From an uncultured Caulobacteraceae bacterium (GTDB taxonomy: Bacteria; Pseudomonadota; Alphaproteobacteria; Caulobacterales; Caulobacteraceae), in assembly GCA_946482375.1 (NCBI GenBank), contig CAMLRH010000021.1, positions 1 through 17,726 on the forward strand: a DNA stretch of 17,726 nucleotides, read 5' to 3'. Of this stretch, positions 8,556-15,411 are shown one piece after another; position 1 is the first letter of the stretch, and every line of letters begins with the position of its first letter. The notes beneath the pieces were generated by a model, which had not been told where the DNA came from, made no database searches, and saw only the letters and a list, made by a program, of their open reading frames with translations. The position numbers and the translations under genes are program-made.

Positions 8556-9173
8556 ATGCGCCTGCTCATGGCTGTCATCGCCGTGCTTCTGTCAGCCATG
8601 CCCGCGATGGCCGCGGACCTGCGCGTCTCGGTGACGACGCCGTCCGGCAAGGCGATCCGCGACGCGGTGGTGATGGTCTATCCGAAGGCCGGCGCCTCCA
8701 AGCGGCCGATCCGCTTCTCCTGGCCCTATGTGATGGTCCAGAAGAACATGCAGTTCGACCCCTTCGTGCTGATCGTGCCGGTGGGCGCGGACGTGGCCTT
8801 TCCCAACCGCGACAACACCCGCCACCACGTCTACTCCTTCTCGCCGCCAAGGCCGTTCCAGCTGAAGCTCTACGGGCACGACGAGACGCGCGTGGTGACG
8901 TTCGACAAGGCCGGCGTCGTCGCGATCGGCTGCAACATCCACGACAACATGACCGCCTTCATCCGCGTGGTGGACACGCCCTGGGCGGCCAAGACCGGCG
9001 CGGACGGGCAGGTGGTGATCCGTGACACGCCCGCCGGCGCCGTGACGGTGGCGGTCTGGCATCCTTATCTGAAGGGCGGCGGGGACCTGACGCGTCAGCT
9101 GGCTTCCGGCGCGGGCGCGGTGAAGGTCGCCGCCGAGTTGCGCGCGCCACCGACGCGGCGTCACGGCTACTAG
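8556..9173 (+). CDS. Periplasmic cupredoxin-domain protein (amicyanin-like copper site; 'methylamine utilization protein' type)
   Basis: A secreted blue-copper-like protein of 205 aa. The signal peptide MRLLMAVIAVLLSAMPAMA is cleaved before ADLRV. A beta-rich segment (SVTTPSGKAIRDAVVMVYPK) leads into a cupredoxin fold. The putative type-1 copper ligands are H90 or H91 in NTRHHVYSF, and C126, H129 and M132 in GCNIHDNM. The C-x2-H-x2-M spacing equals that of amicyanin (CTPHPFM) and differs from plastocyanin. A C-terminal Ig/carboxypeptidase-regulatory-like part (ADGQVVIRDTPAGAVTVAVW) follows. Such proteins are often named methylamine utilization proteins, but no mau genes are here, so I would not infer that pathway. 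ATG 8556 is chosen because it gives a clean signal peptide; the frame is open from TTG 8502. It lies 46 bp after the kinase and 3 bp before the barrel gene, which points to one operon. Confidence 0.82.
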   Translation: MRLLMAVIAVLLSAMPAMAADLRVSVTTPSGKAIRDAVVMVYPKAGASKRPIRFSWPYVMVQKNMQFDPFVLIVPVGADVAFPNRDNTRHHVYSFSPPRPFQLKLYGHDETRVVTFDKAGVVAIGCNIHDNMTAFIRVVDTPWAAKTGADGQVVIRDTPAGAVTVAVWHPYLKGGGDLTRQLASGAGAVKVAAELRAPPTRRHGY

Positions 9174-9176
9174 ATC

Positions 9177-10382
9177 ATGACCGCCTGGCGCGCCGTGCTG
9201 GTGATGCTGCTTCTCGCGCTGGCCGGACAGGCCCGCGCCGCCGACGGCCTGAGCGGCATGGCCCAGATCAGCCTAAGCGGTGGCGATGTCGAGGAAAGCT
9301 GGCTCGAGGGTGGTTTCGGCAAGACCGCCTGGTCGGACACTGAAGCGCGGCTGTCGCAGGCGGTCCTCGAATGGCGGGCGAGCTTCGGTTTCGCGGCCGA
9401 CGCCGTCGTCAGCCTGCAATACCAGGAGGGCGTCCGTCCGGGCGTCGACCTGAACGAAGCCTACCTGCGCGTGAAGGCGCCGCCGATGACGGCCGGACGG
9501 CTGTCGGCGCGGGCGGGACTGTTCTATCCGCCGGTGTCGCTGGAGCATCCCGGCGCCGGCTGGACGACAGAGGACACCCTCACCGCGTCGGCGCTGAACA
9601 CCTGGATCGGCGAGGAGGTGAAGGTCGGCGGCGTCGAAGCCACCTTCGCCCGCGATTTCGGCGGTCATGAGCTGTCGGCGACCGGCGCGGTGTTCGGCTG
9701 GAACGACACGGCCGGGACTCTCCTGACCTTCCGCGGCTGGTCGTTGGGCGAAACGCGCGCGGGCTCGCAGGCGGAACTGCCGCTGCCGCCGCTATCGCCC
9801 TTCATGCGCGTCAGGCAGGCGGCAGAGACCTACCCCGTTCTCGAACTGGACAGCCGCGCCGGTTACTACGGCAGGCTCGAATGGCGACCGCCGGCGCCGG
9901 TGGCGATCGAGGTCTTCCACTACGACAACGCCGGCGACCGGGTGGCGGTCGAGGACCTGCAGTGGGCCTGGGAGACGCGCTTCACCAACGTCGGGCTGAG
10001 CTGGGAGCCGGACGAGCGCACTCGCGTGCTGGCGCAAGCCCTGACCGGCGAGACGCTGATGGGTTTCCGCACGCCCGAGATCTGGGTCGATATGGGCTTC
10101 CGCGCCGCCTATCTGCTGGCCTCGCATGAGATCGCCGGAAACACCCTGACCGGACGCCTCGACTGGTTCGACACCGAGGACCGCAGCTGGGTCGTGGCCG
10201 ACAACAACGACGAGACGGGCTGGGCCGCGACCGGCGCCTGGCGCCGGGCGCTGGCCGACCACGTTGACCTGCTGGTGGAGGCCCAGCGCGTCTCCAGCAA
10301 GCGGCCCTCCCGCGTGCTGGCCGGCGATGAGTCCCAGCAGGACGAGTTCACCCTCCAGACCGCCTTGCGCCTGCGTTTTTGA
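9177..10382 (+). CDS. Outer-membrane beta-barrel (porin-like) protein
   Basis: The protein has 401 aa. The signal peptide MTAWRAVLVMLLLALAGQARA is cleaved before ADGLSG. The mature part has many alternating hydrophobic/polar strands with aromatic girdle residues (ARLSQAVLEWRASFGF, AGYYGRLEWRPP, FTNVGLSWEP) and short turns. The last residue is Phe in ALRLRF, the usual outer-membrane insertion signature. The length fits a 16-18 strand barrel, but I cannot name a family. It begins 3 bp after the cupredoxin stop with no obvious ribosome site, so its translation probably depends on the upstream gene. It likely works with the cupredoxin in the periplasm and outer membrane, possibly in uptake or export of a metal or small solute; that is inference. 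Confidence 0.8.
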   Translation: MTAWRAVLVMLLLALAGQARAADGLSGMAQISLSGGDVEESWLEGGFGKTAWSDTEARLSQAVLEWRASFGFAADAVVSLQYQEGVRPGVDLNEAYLRVKAPPMTAGRLSARAGLFYPPVSLEHPGAGWTTEDTLTASALNTWIGEEVKVGGVEATFARDFGGHELSATGAVFGWNDTAGTLLTFRGWSLGETRAGSQAELPLPPLSPFMRVRQAAETYPVLELDSRAGYYGRLEWRPPAPVAIEVFHYDNAGDRVAVEDLQWAWETRFTNVGLSWEPDERTRVLAQALTGETLMGFRTPEIWVDMGFRAAYLLASHEIAGNTLTGRLDWFDTEDRSWVVADNNDETGWAATGAWRRALADHVDLLVEAQRVSSKRPSRVLAGDESQQDEFTLQTALRLRF

Positions 10383-10383
10383 G

Positions 10384-10400
10384 AATGGCGTTCGCCGTTT
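10384..10400 (+). terminator. Weak intrinsic terminator-like hairpin after the barrel gene
   Basis: AATGGC and GCCGTT (one G-T wobble) can form a 6-bp stem with loop GTTC, directly after the stop and followed by TTT. The T-run is too short for a strong terminator, and it abuts the FNR-like box that starts at 10399. Confidence 0.3.
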
Positions 10401-10412
10401 GAGGCAGATCAA
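10399..10412. promoter_or_regulatory. FNR/FixK-type box upstream of the oxidase operon
   Basis: TTGAGGCAGATCAA has perfect TTGA and TCAA half-sites separated by six bases. It differs from the FNR/FixK consensus TTGAT-N4-ATCAA only at the fifth base. It is centred about 90 bp before the subunit IIa start. If the transcription start lies near 10447, the box would sit at the classical -41.5 activating position. Oxygen-responsive Fnr/FixK control of terminal oxidases is well known in alphaproteobacteria. Binding here is inferred from sequence only. Confidence 0.5.
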
Positions 10413-10482
10413 AGTTGGAGTGGGTTGACCTCGTCATCTTCCCGGAACCAATCTTCGCCGTACGATGTACGATGGCGAAGAA

Positions 10483-10490
10483 GGGGGGAG
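10483..10490 (+). promoter_or_regulatory. Strong Shine-Dalgarno site fixing the TTG start of subunit IIa
   Basis: A GGGGGGAG run ends 5 nt before TTG 10496. No comparable site precedes ATG 10472 or the earlier in-frame codons, so it favours the rare TTG start. Confidence 0.6.
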
Positions 10491-10495
10491 AGCCC

Positions 10496-10663
10496 TTGTC
10501 TACAGACGACCACGACGGCCTGACTGAACAGGCCCTTGAAGACGCGCTCAGGGACGTGCCCAAGGGGGCGTTCGCGCTCGCGGGCATTACGGTCGGGCTG
10601 CTGATGGCGGCGTGGCTGGCCATGTACCTCTTCGTCTTCCTGCCGAGAGGCTCGGTCGGCTGA
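10496..10663 (+). CDS. Cytochrome c oxidase subunit IIa-like small membrane protein (ba3-type)
   Basis: This is a 55-aa protein from TTG 10496, with one transmembrane helix at about residues 27-50. The segment PKGAFALAGITVGLL, then W-x3-Y and a final PRG, mirrors the 34-aa subunit IIa of Thermus ba3 oxidase (PKGA at the start, W-x3-Y, ARG at the end). In B-family oxidases this helix replaces the first helix missing from subunit II. The acidic N-terminus (STDDHDGLTEQALEDALRD) is an addition here. ATG 10472 would give 63 aa but lacks a ribosome site. The stop TGA overlaps the subunit II ATG by one base (TGATG), so the two are coupled. First gene of the oxidase operon. Confidence 0.75.
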   Translation: MSTDDHDGLTEQALEDALRDVPKGAFALAGITVGLLMAAWLAMYLFVFLPRGSVG

Positions 10664-11205
10664 TGGCGGCGCGAACCGAAGAAGACGTCGTCAAATCCGA
10701 GCTGCGATGGGGCGTGGTCACCGTCGCCGCGGTTTCGGTCATCATGCTGGCGGTGATCTTCGCCGGCGTGATCATGCGCATCAATCCGCCGAGCAACATC
10801 GAGCGGGTGAACCCGCAGGACCTGCACCTGTCCGACGAATTCACCGAGGCGAACCTCGGGACGCGGGTCGAATCAAACGGTCAGATAACGACGCGGATCG
10901 TCGCCACCCAGTTCGCCTTCGTACCGCGCTGCGTGGTGCTGCCGGCCGACACGCCGGTGACGATGCGGTTCTCCAGCCCCGACGTGATCCACGGGATTCT
11001 CGTGTCGGGCACCAACGTCAACACCATGGTGGTGCCGGGCTACGTCGCCCAGGTGCACACCGTCTTCAAGAAGACCGGCGACCTGCTGATGCCCTGCCAC
11101 GAGTTCTGCGGGCTCGGCCACAGCGAGATGGTTGGCACGGTGCGGGTGGTGCCCAAGGAACGGTTCCGCCCGGGACCTGACGGGAGGATGGCCTGTGCCC
11201 AATAG
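10663..11205 (+). CDS. Cytochrome c oxidase subunit II, ba3-type (CuA domain)
   Basis: It takes electrons from cytochrome c at a binuclear CuA centre and passes them to subunit I. The protein has 180 aa, short for subunit II and typical of B-family oxidases with a single N-terminal helix (about 17-38). A periplasmic cupredoxin domain follows. The CuA ligands are all present: H110 in DVIHGI, then C145, C149, H153 and M156 in CHEFCGLGHSEM, with E147 supplying the backbone carbonyl. ATG 10663 overlaps the subunit IIa stop, with GAGAGG about 12 nt upstream. The 3' end overlaps subunit I by 11 bp. Confidence 0.93.
   Translation: MAARTEEDVVKSELRWGVVTVAAVSVIMLAVIFAGVIMRINPPSNIERVNPQDLHLSDEFTEANLGTRVESNGQITTRIVATQFAFVPRCVVLPADTPVTMRFSSPDVIHGILVSGTNVNTMVVPGYVAQVHTVFKKTGDLLMPCHEFCGLGHSEMVGTVRVVPKERFRPGPDGRMACAQ
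11182..11187 (+). promoter_or_regulatory. Shine-Dalgarno site fixing the GTG start of oxidase subunit I
   Basis: GGGAGG lies 7 nt before GTG 11195, inside the end of the subunit II gene. It rules out the ATG at 11132, whose extra 21 residues look like out-of-frame subunit II. Confidence 0.75.
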
Positions 11206-12820
11206 CAGACGCCTTGTCCTCTCCCACCTGTGGATCGCCTTCGTGGCCTTCCTCGCGGCCTGTGCGCTGGGCGTCTGGCAGATGTGGGTGCGGAGCCCGC
11301 TGGCGGCGCCGCAGGACATTCCCGAACGCTACTACCAGTCGGTGACGGCGCACGGCGTCTCGATGGCGTTCGTGCTGACGACCTTCTTCATCATGGGCTT
11401 CGGCTATTACGTCGCCGAGACGGCGCTGAAGCGTGACCTGCCCGGCAAGGGCTGGGCCTGGGGCGCGTTCTGGATGGGTATTGTCGGCGTCGTCATCACG
11501 GTGCTGTCCATCGCCAGCGGCAACGCCTCGGTCCTCTACACCTTCTATCCACCGCTGACGGCGACCAGCTGGTTCTACATCGGCCTGGTGCTGGTGGTGG
11601 CCGCGTCGTGGATCTGGTGCGTGCTGATGCTGGTGGCGATGGCCGGCTTCAAGCGGGCAAACCCGGACGTGCCCGTGCCGCTCGCCATGTACGCCACGGT
11701 CGCCAACGCGGTGATGTGGCTGTGGACCACCGTCGGCGTGGCGTCCGAGATCGTCTTCCAGATCCTGCCGGCGACGCTGGGGCTGGTCCAGACCATCGAC
11801 GTCGGCCTGTCGCGCACGCTGTTCAGCTGGACGCTGCACGCCATCGTCTACTTCTGGCTGATCCCCGCCTACATCGCCTTCTACACCATGGCCCCGCGCG
11901 CGGCGGGCGGGCGGCTGTTCAGCGACACCATGGGACGGCTGAGCTTCGTGCTGTTCCTGCTCTACAGCCTGCCGGTCGGCATGCACCACCTGTTCATGGA
12001 CCCCGAGCACTCCACGGGCTTCAAGTTCATCCAGATGTCGCTGACGGCGCTGGTCTCGGTGCCGACGCTGCTGACCGTCTTCACCATCAGCGCCTCGATG
12101 GAACTGGCGGGACGGTTGCGCGGCGGGAAGGGCCTGCTCGGCTGGATCAAGGCGCTGCCGTGGGAGCGGCCGATGGTGCTGGCCACGGGGCTCGCCTTCT
12201 TCATGCTGTGGTTCGGCGGCGGCGGCGGCCTGATCAACATGAGCTATGGCATGAACGCCATGGTCCACAACACCAGCTGGGTGACCGCGCACTTCCACCT
12301 GATCTTCGGCGGCACGGTGGTGATCATGTATTTCGCCATCGCCTACGAGATCTGGCCGAGCCTGACCCACCGCGAGTTCCGCTCGCTGAAGCTGCAGCGG
12401 CTGCAGCTGTGGCTGTGGGCGATCGGCATGATGGTGATGACCATTCCCTGGCACGTCCTCGGCCTGCAGGGGCAATGGCGACGGGTGGCGGCTTTCGACT
12501 ACACCGACCCGATGATCGCGGCCTGGGGGCCGTGGGTGGTGGTGTCGCTGGCGGGCGGTGTCGTTCTGCTGGTCAGCGCCATCCTGTTCGTCTGGAACCT
12601 GATCCCCGTGCGTTACTCGGCGCGGCTCGATCCGGCGCCTTCCTACGCCTTCGCGCTGGCGGCCCATCCGCCGCACCGGGTTCCCCGCGTCCTGAACGGC
12701 TTTGCGCTGTGGAACATCCTGGTGGCGGTGCTGATGGCGGCCGCCTACGGCTATCCCATCATCCAGTTCTTCCTCGGTGACGCGCCGCAGGCGGTCATCC
12801 ACCCGGTCACGGGAGGCTAG
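11195..12820 (+). CDS. Cytochrome c oxidase subunit I, ba3-type (B-family heme-copper oxidase)
   Basis: The catalytic subunit, which reduces O2 to water at the heme a3-CuB centre and pumps protons across the inner membrane. It has 541 aa and about 13 helices. Metal ligands are visible: H53 in TAHGVSM (low-spin heme), H215 in WTLHAIVYF with Y219 (the cross-linked His-Tyr pair), H264-H265 in GMHHLF (CuB), and H366 and H368 in TAHFHL (heme a3 and low-spin heme). HAIVYFWLIPAY and the absence of subunit III place it in the ba3/B family, not aa3 or cbb3. GTG 11195 is set by GGGAGG. It is followed 2 bp later by the cytochrome c gene. No heme A synthesis genes are in the window. Confidence 0.95.
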   Translation: MPNSRRLVLSHLWIAFVAFLAACALGVWQMWVRSPLAAPQDIPERYYQSVTAHGVSMAFVLTTFFIMGFGYYVAETALKRDLPGKGWAWGAFWMGIVGVVITVLSIASGNASVLYTFYPPLTATSWFYIGLVLVVAASWIWCVLMLVAMAGFKRANPDVPVPLAMYATVANAVMWLWTTVGVASEIVFQILPATLGLVQTIDVGLSRTLFSWTLHAIVYFWLIPAYIAFYTMAPRAAGGRLFSDTMGRLSFVLFLLYSLPVGMHHLFMDPEHSTGFKFIQMSLTALVSVPTLLTVFTISASMELAGRLRGGKGLLGWIKALPWERPMVLATGLAFFMLWFGGGGGLINMSYGMNAMVHNTSWVTAHFHLIFGGTVVIMYFAIAYEIWPSLTHREFRSLKLQRLQLWLWAIGMMVMTIPWHVLGLQGQWRRVAAFDYTDPMIAAWGPWVVVSLAGGVVLLVSAILFVWNLIPVRYSARLDPAPSYAFALAAHPPHRVPRVLNGFALWNILVAVLMAAAYGYPIIQFFLGDAPQAVIHPVTGG

Positions 12821-12822
12821 CC

Positions 12823-13644
12823 ATGGATGAGAACCGGGATCACGAAAAGCACGACGCCCGCTGGTTCACCTGGGCCAGCGTCGCCGTGGCGGGCATTCTG
12901 GCCTTCTCCATCGCCGTCGGGCTCGTCATCCTGCCGGTCATGCAGGCGCCCAACGCGGGCATCGACGCCTGGACCGCCATCTGCCGGGCCATCGGCATCG
13001 CGCCGGGCACGCCGGCCCAGCCGCAGCCGCCCTACGACGCGAAGGCGGCGCCGGTGTCGCAGGTGGAGTGGTCGCCCAGGACGCTCAAGATTCTGGCCTC
13101 CGCCGATCAGCGCCCCGGCGCCGCGCTGGCGGCGGACGTCTGCTCCGCCTGTCACGGTGAGCAGGGGATGTCGATCACCGAGCAGTTCCCGCGGCTGGCC
13201 GGGCAGTCCCCCGCGGCCATCTACAAGCAGCTGTCGGACTACAAGTCCGGCGCGCGCTTCAATCCGCAGATGACGCCGGTGGCGCAGACGCTGACCGACG
13301 ACCAGCTGGCCCAGGTCGCGGCCTACTTCGGCGGGCTGCAGAAGGGGCCCGCGCTGGGGACCGCGCAGGTGCTGGCCGAAGACGACATCGCCCGCCTGAT
13401 CCTGCGCGGCGACCCGGCCCGTCAGCTGCCGCCCTGCGAGAGCTGTCACGCCCGCGGCGTCGGCGGCCCTCCCGAGGCGCCGATCATCGCCGGCCAGAAC
13501 GCGACCTACATGGCCGCCCAGCTGCACGCCTACAAGAACGGAACCCGCCGCAACGACGTCTATCGCCGCATGCGCGATATCGCCGAACGCCTGACCGACG
13601 ACGAGATCGCCCGGTTGGCGGCGACCTATCAGGGGACCTACTGA
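12823..13644 (+). CDS. Membrane-anchored diheme cytochrome c (c4-like)
   Basis: An electron donor, or fixed subunit, for the oxidase just upstream. The protein has 273 aa. The N-terminus MDENRDHEKHDARW is cytoplasmic, and an uncleaved TM helix spans about 18-41. Two class-I cytochrome domains follow in the periplasm, with heme sites CSACH (C107, C110, H111) and CESCH (C205, C208, H209). Each domain has a following YKQLSDYKSGAR- or MAAQLHAYKNGTR-type helix and a Met in MTPVAQ or MRDIAE that can be the sixth ligand. This duplicated pattern is that of c4. ATG 12823 has GGGAGG 6 nt upstream, within the end of subunit I. Its TGA stop is part of the A-rich start of the next promoter element. Confidence 0.9.
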   Translation: MDENRDHEKHDARWFTWASVAVAGILAFSIAVGLVILPVMQAPNAGIDAWTAICRAIGIAPGTPAQPQPPYDAKAAPVSQVEWSPRTLKILASADQRPGAALAADVCSACHGEQGMSITEQFPRLAGQSPAAIYKQLSDYKSGARFNPQMTPVAQTLTDDQLAQVAAYFGGLQKGPALGTAQVLAEDDIARLILRGDPARQLPPCESCHARGVGGPPEAPIIAGQNATYMAAQLHAYKNGTRRNDVYRRMRDIAERLTDDEIARLAATYQGTY

Positions 13645-13707
13645 AAAAAGTTAGCGCCCGGCATGGGAGATCGGGCGAAGCTGTCCTCTACCCTCATAGG
13701 GGCGCTG
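13643..13707 (+). promoter_or_regulatory. Probable FecI-type promoter of fecI-fecR (copy 1 of a spaced repeat)
   Basis: GAAAAAAGTT at 13643-13652 is followed by CCCGGCATGGGAG (13657-13669), three bases, GGGCG (13673-13677), eighteen bases, and ATAGGGGCGCTG (13696-13707). The same blocks with the same spacing over 51 bp recur before the receptor gene at 15329-15379. Inside the 18-bp gap a GNCCTC is also shared (13683-13688). That could be the -10 element, with the start of transcription near ATAGGGG. The block ends 23 bp before the fecI ATG. That this is a promoter is inferred from the duplication and position. Confidence 0.6.
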
Positions 13708-13729
13708 TGCGTGGCGCGCCCGCGCAGGG

Positions 13730-14293
13730 ATGAGTGGGGTCGGGGAAACCGCGTCGATGTCGCCGCCGGGCAAGCCCTTGGACAAGGCCGACAGCCACCG
13801 CGAAGAGGTGCTTCGCGGCTGGATGGCGGAGTACGGCCCGGCGCTGCGCCGCTACTTCCTGAAGAAGGCGGGTCCGGCCGAGGCCGACGACCTGGTGCAG
13901 GACGTGTTCGTCAGCCTGCAGGTGCGTGGTTCGACGGACACGATCGAGAACGTCGAAGGCTATCTCTTTCGCATCGCCGCCAACGCGCTGATGCGCCGGC
14001 ACAAGCGGCGCGGCTGGGACTGGGCTGGCCATGAGGCGCTGGCCGAGGGCGAATGGGCCAGCGAGGAGGTCTCGCCCGAGCGGGTGCTGATGGGCAAGGA
14101 GGCGATGGCGTCCGTCGTCGCCGCGCTGAAGACCCTGCCGCCGCGCAGTAGCGAGGCCTTCTTCCTGCATCGGTTCGAGGAGATGACCTACGCCGCCATC
14201 GCCGCGCGGATGAACATCTCCACCAAGGCGGTCGACCACGCCATCCAGCGGGCGCTGAAGCACCTCTCCCGCGCCCTGGAGCAGCCGCAATGA
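13730..14293 (+). CDS. fecI: FecI-type ECF RNA polymerase sigma factor
   Basis: A 187-aa sigma factor that directs RNA polymerase to promoters of outer-membrane uptake genes when released by FecR. The sigma2 region is about residues 25-90 (RRYFLKKAGPAEADDLVQDV, then GYLFRIAANALMRRHKRR). The sigma4 region is about 125-182 (LPPRSSEAFFLHRFEEMTYA, then the helix-turn-helix AARMNISTKAVDHAIQRALK). A second possible start is ATG 13757, with GGGGAAA about 10 nt upstream; neither start has an ideal ribosome site. The stop overlaps fecR by ATGA. The symbol denotes family type, not proven orthology to E. coli fecI. Confidence 0.88.
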   Translation: MSGVGETASMSPPGKPLDKADSHREEVLRGWMAEYGPALRRYFLKKAGPAEADDLVQDVFVSLQVRGSTDTIENVEGYLFRIAANALMRRHKRRGWDWAGHEALAEGEWASEEVSPERVLMGKEAMASVVAALKTLPPRSSEAFFLHRFEEMTYAAIAARMNISTKAVDHAIQRALKHLSRALEQPQ

Positions 14294-15315
14294 CGCCCGA
14301 CGTGGAAAACGCGGGGCGTGATCCCCACGATCTGGCGGCGGCCTGGTTCTCCCGCGAGCGCTCGGGCGAGATGACCGCCGACGACGCGCTGGCGCTGCAG
14401 GCGTGGCTGGATGCGGACCCGGTCCATCAGCAGGCCTACGCCGAAATGCGCCACGCCTGGGGCGAGGCCGCCGCCGTGCGCGCCGATCCGCAGGTGATGG
14501 CCATTCGCGAGCACTGGCTGGCCTCCCATGCGAAGCGCCGGCGGCTGTCGGCGGTCAGGGCGATCGCCGCCTCGGTGGCGGTGCTGGTGGCGGCCGGCGC
14601 GGGCGTCGGCGTCTGGCAATGGGCGACGGGACCGAGGCCGTTCGTCGACCGGACCTACAAGACCGCGCTTGGCGAACAGCGGGTGGTCGAGCTGCCCGAC
14701 GGCAGCGAGGTGACGCTGAACACCGACACCGTGCTGCGCACCCGCGCCGACGGCGAAAAGCGTCTCGTTTATCTGGAAAAGGGGCAGGCCTTCTTCGAGG
14801 TGGCCAAGGACGGCGGCCATCCGTTCGTCGTCACCGCCGCCGGCCGGACGGTGACGGCGCTGGGTACGGCCTTCGACGTGCGGCTGGATGACGACGCCTT
14901 CAAGGTCACCCTCGTTGAGGGCAAGGTCCGCGTCGAGGCGTCCGCCCCGGCTATGGACCCGAAATCGGTGAAGGTGCAGGCGACGGAAATGGTCGCCGGC
15001 TCGCAGCTGGTCGCGCCGGACGACGAACAATGGCGGCTGACCCGAACCAACGTGATCACCGAAACCAGCTGGACGCGCGGACAGCTGGTCTTCGAGGACG
15101 AGCCGCTGGGTGATGTCGTCGAGGAGCTGAACCGCTATTCCGCCCGCAAGATGGTCATCGCCGATGCTTCGCTGACGGCCATGCCGATCAGCGGAACGTT
15201 CAAGGTCGGTGACGTGGAGCGCTTCATTCACGCCGTGGAAGCTTACGGCGTCGCGCGGCATGGAAAATCGACCGCGAATACTGTCGAACTGCGCGCCTAT
15301 GACGACGCGTCATGA
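14290..15315 (+). CDS. fecR: FecR-type anti-sigma factor / transmembrane signal relay
   Basis: The protein has 341 aa. Its cytoplasmic N-terminus has the DUF4880-like pattern (DLAAAWFSRERSGEMTADD, then LQAWLDADPVHQQAYAEM) that holds the sigma factor. One TM helix is at about 92-112 (AIAASVAVLVAAGAGVGVW). The periplasmic FecR domain follows (YKTALGEQRVVELPDGSEVT and GQAFFEVAKDGGHPFVV, then ALGTAFDV). A C-terminal STN-contacting part contains GQLVFEDEPLGDVVEELNRY. In known systems this part senses the occupied receptor and triggers proteolysis that frees the sigma factor. It overlaps fecI by 4 bp. Its TGA stop lies inside the TGAAAAA at the start of the receptor promoter. Confidence 0.9.
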   Translation: MTPDVENAGRDPHDLAAAWFSRERSGEMTADDALALQAWLDADPVHQQAYAEMRHAWGEAAAVRADPQVMAIREHWLASHAKRRRLSAVRAIAASVAVLVAAGAGVGVWQWATGPRPFVDRTYKTALGEQRVVELPDGSEVTLNTDTVLRTRADGEKRLVYLEKGQAFFEVAKDGGHPFVVTAAGRTVTALGTAFDVRLDDDAFKVTLVEGKVRVEASAPAMDPKSVKVQATEMVAGSQLVAPDDEQWRLTRTNVITETSWTRGQLVFEDEPLGDVVEELNRYSARKMVIADASLTAMPISGTFKVGDVERFIHAVEAYGVARHGKSTANTVELRAYDDAS

Positions 15316-15379
15316 AAAAGTTTGAAACCCCGGCATGGGAGGTAGGGCGTTTGGGGCCTCCTTGAAAATAGGGGGGCTG
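15314..15379 (+). promoter_or_regulatory. Probable FecI-type promoter of the TonB receptor gene (copy 2)
   Basis: GAAAAAGTTT at 15314-15323, then CCCGGCATGGGAG (15329-15341), three bases, GGGCG (15345-15349), eighteen bases, and ATAGGGGGGCTG (15368-15379). Block spacing from CCCGGC onward equals that of the copy before fecI. The 13-bp and 5-bp blocks are identical and the 12-bp block has one difference. It ends 33 bp before the receptor ATG. Confidence 0.62.
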
Positions 15380-15411
15380 AAACGCTCTCCAAACAGAGGG
15401 GGAGCGAACTG

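Noticed and set aside
8556..9173. Assignment of the cupredoxin to methylamine oxidation
   Set aside because: The copper spacing matches amicyanin, but no methylamine dehydrogenase or maturation gene is in the window.
11066..12802. A 578-codon open frame on the minus strand
   Set aside because: It is antisense to oxidase subunit I, with composition dominated by His, Gln, Arg and Asp and no recognisable domain.
14188..15261. A long minus-strand open frame across fecI and fecR
   Set aside because: Shadow of the two overlapping plus-strand genes; no domain and no start signal.
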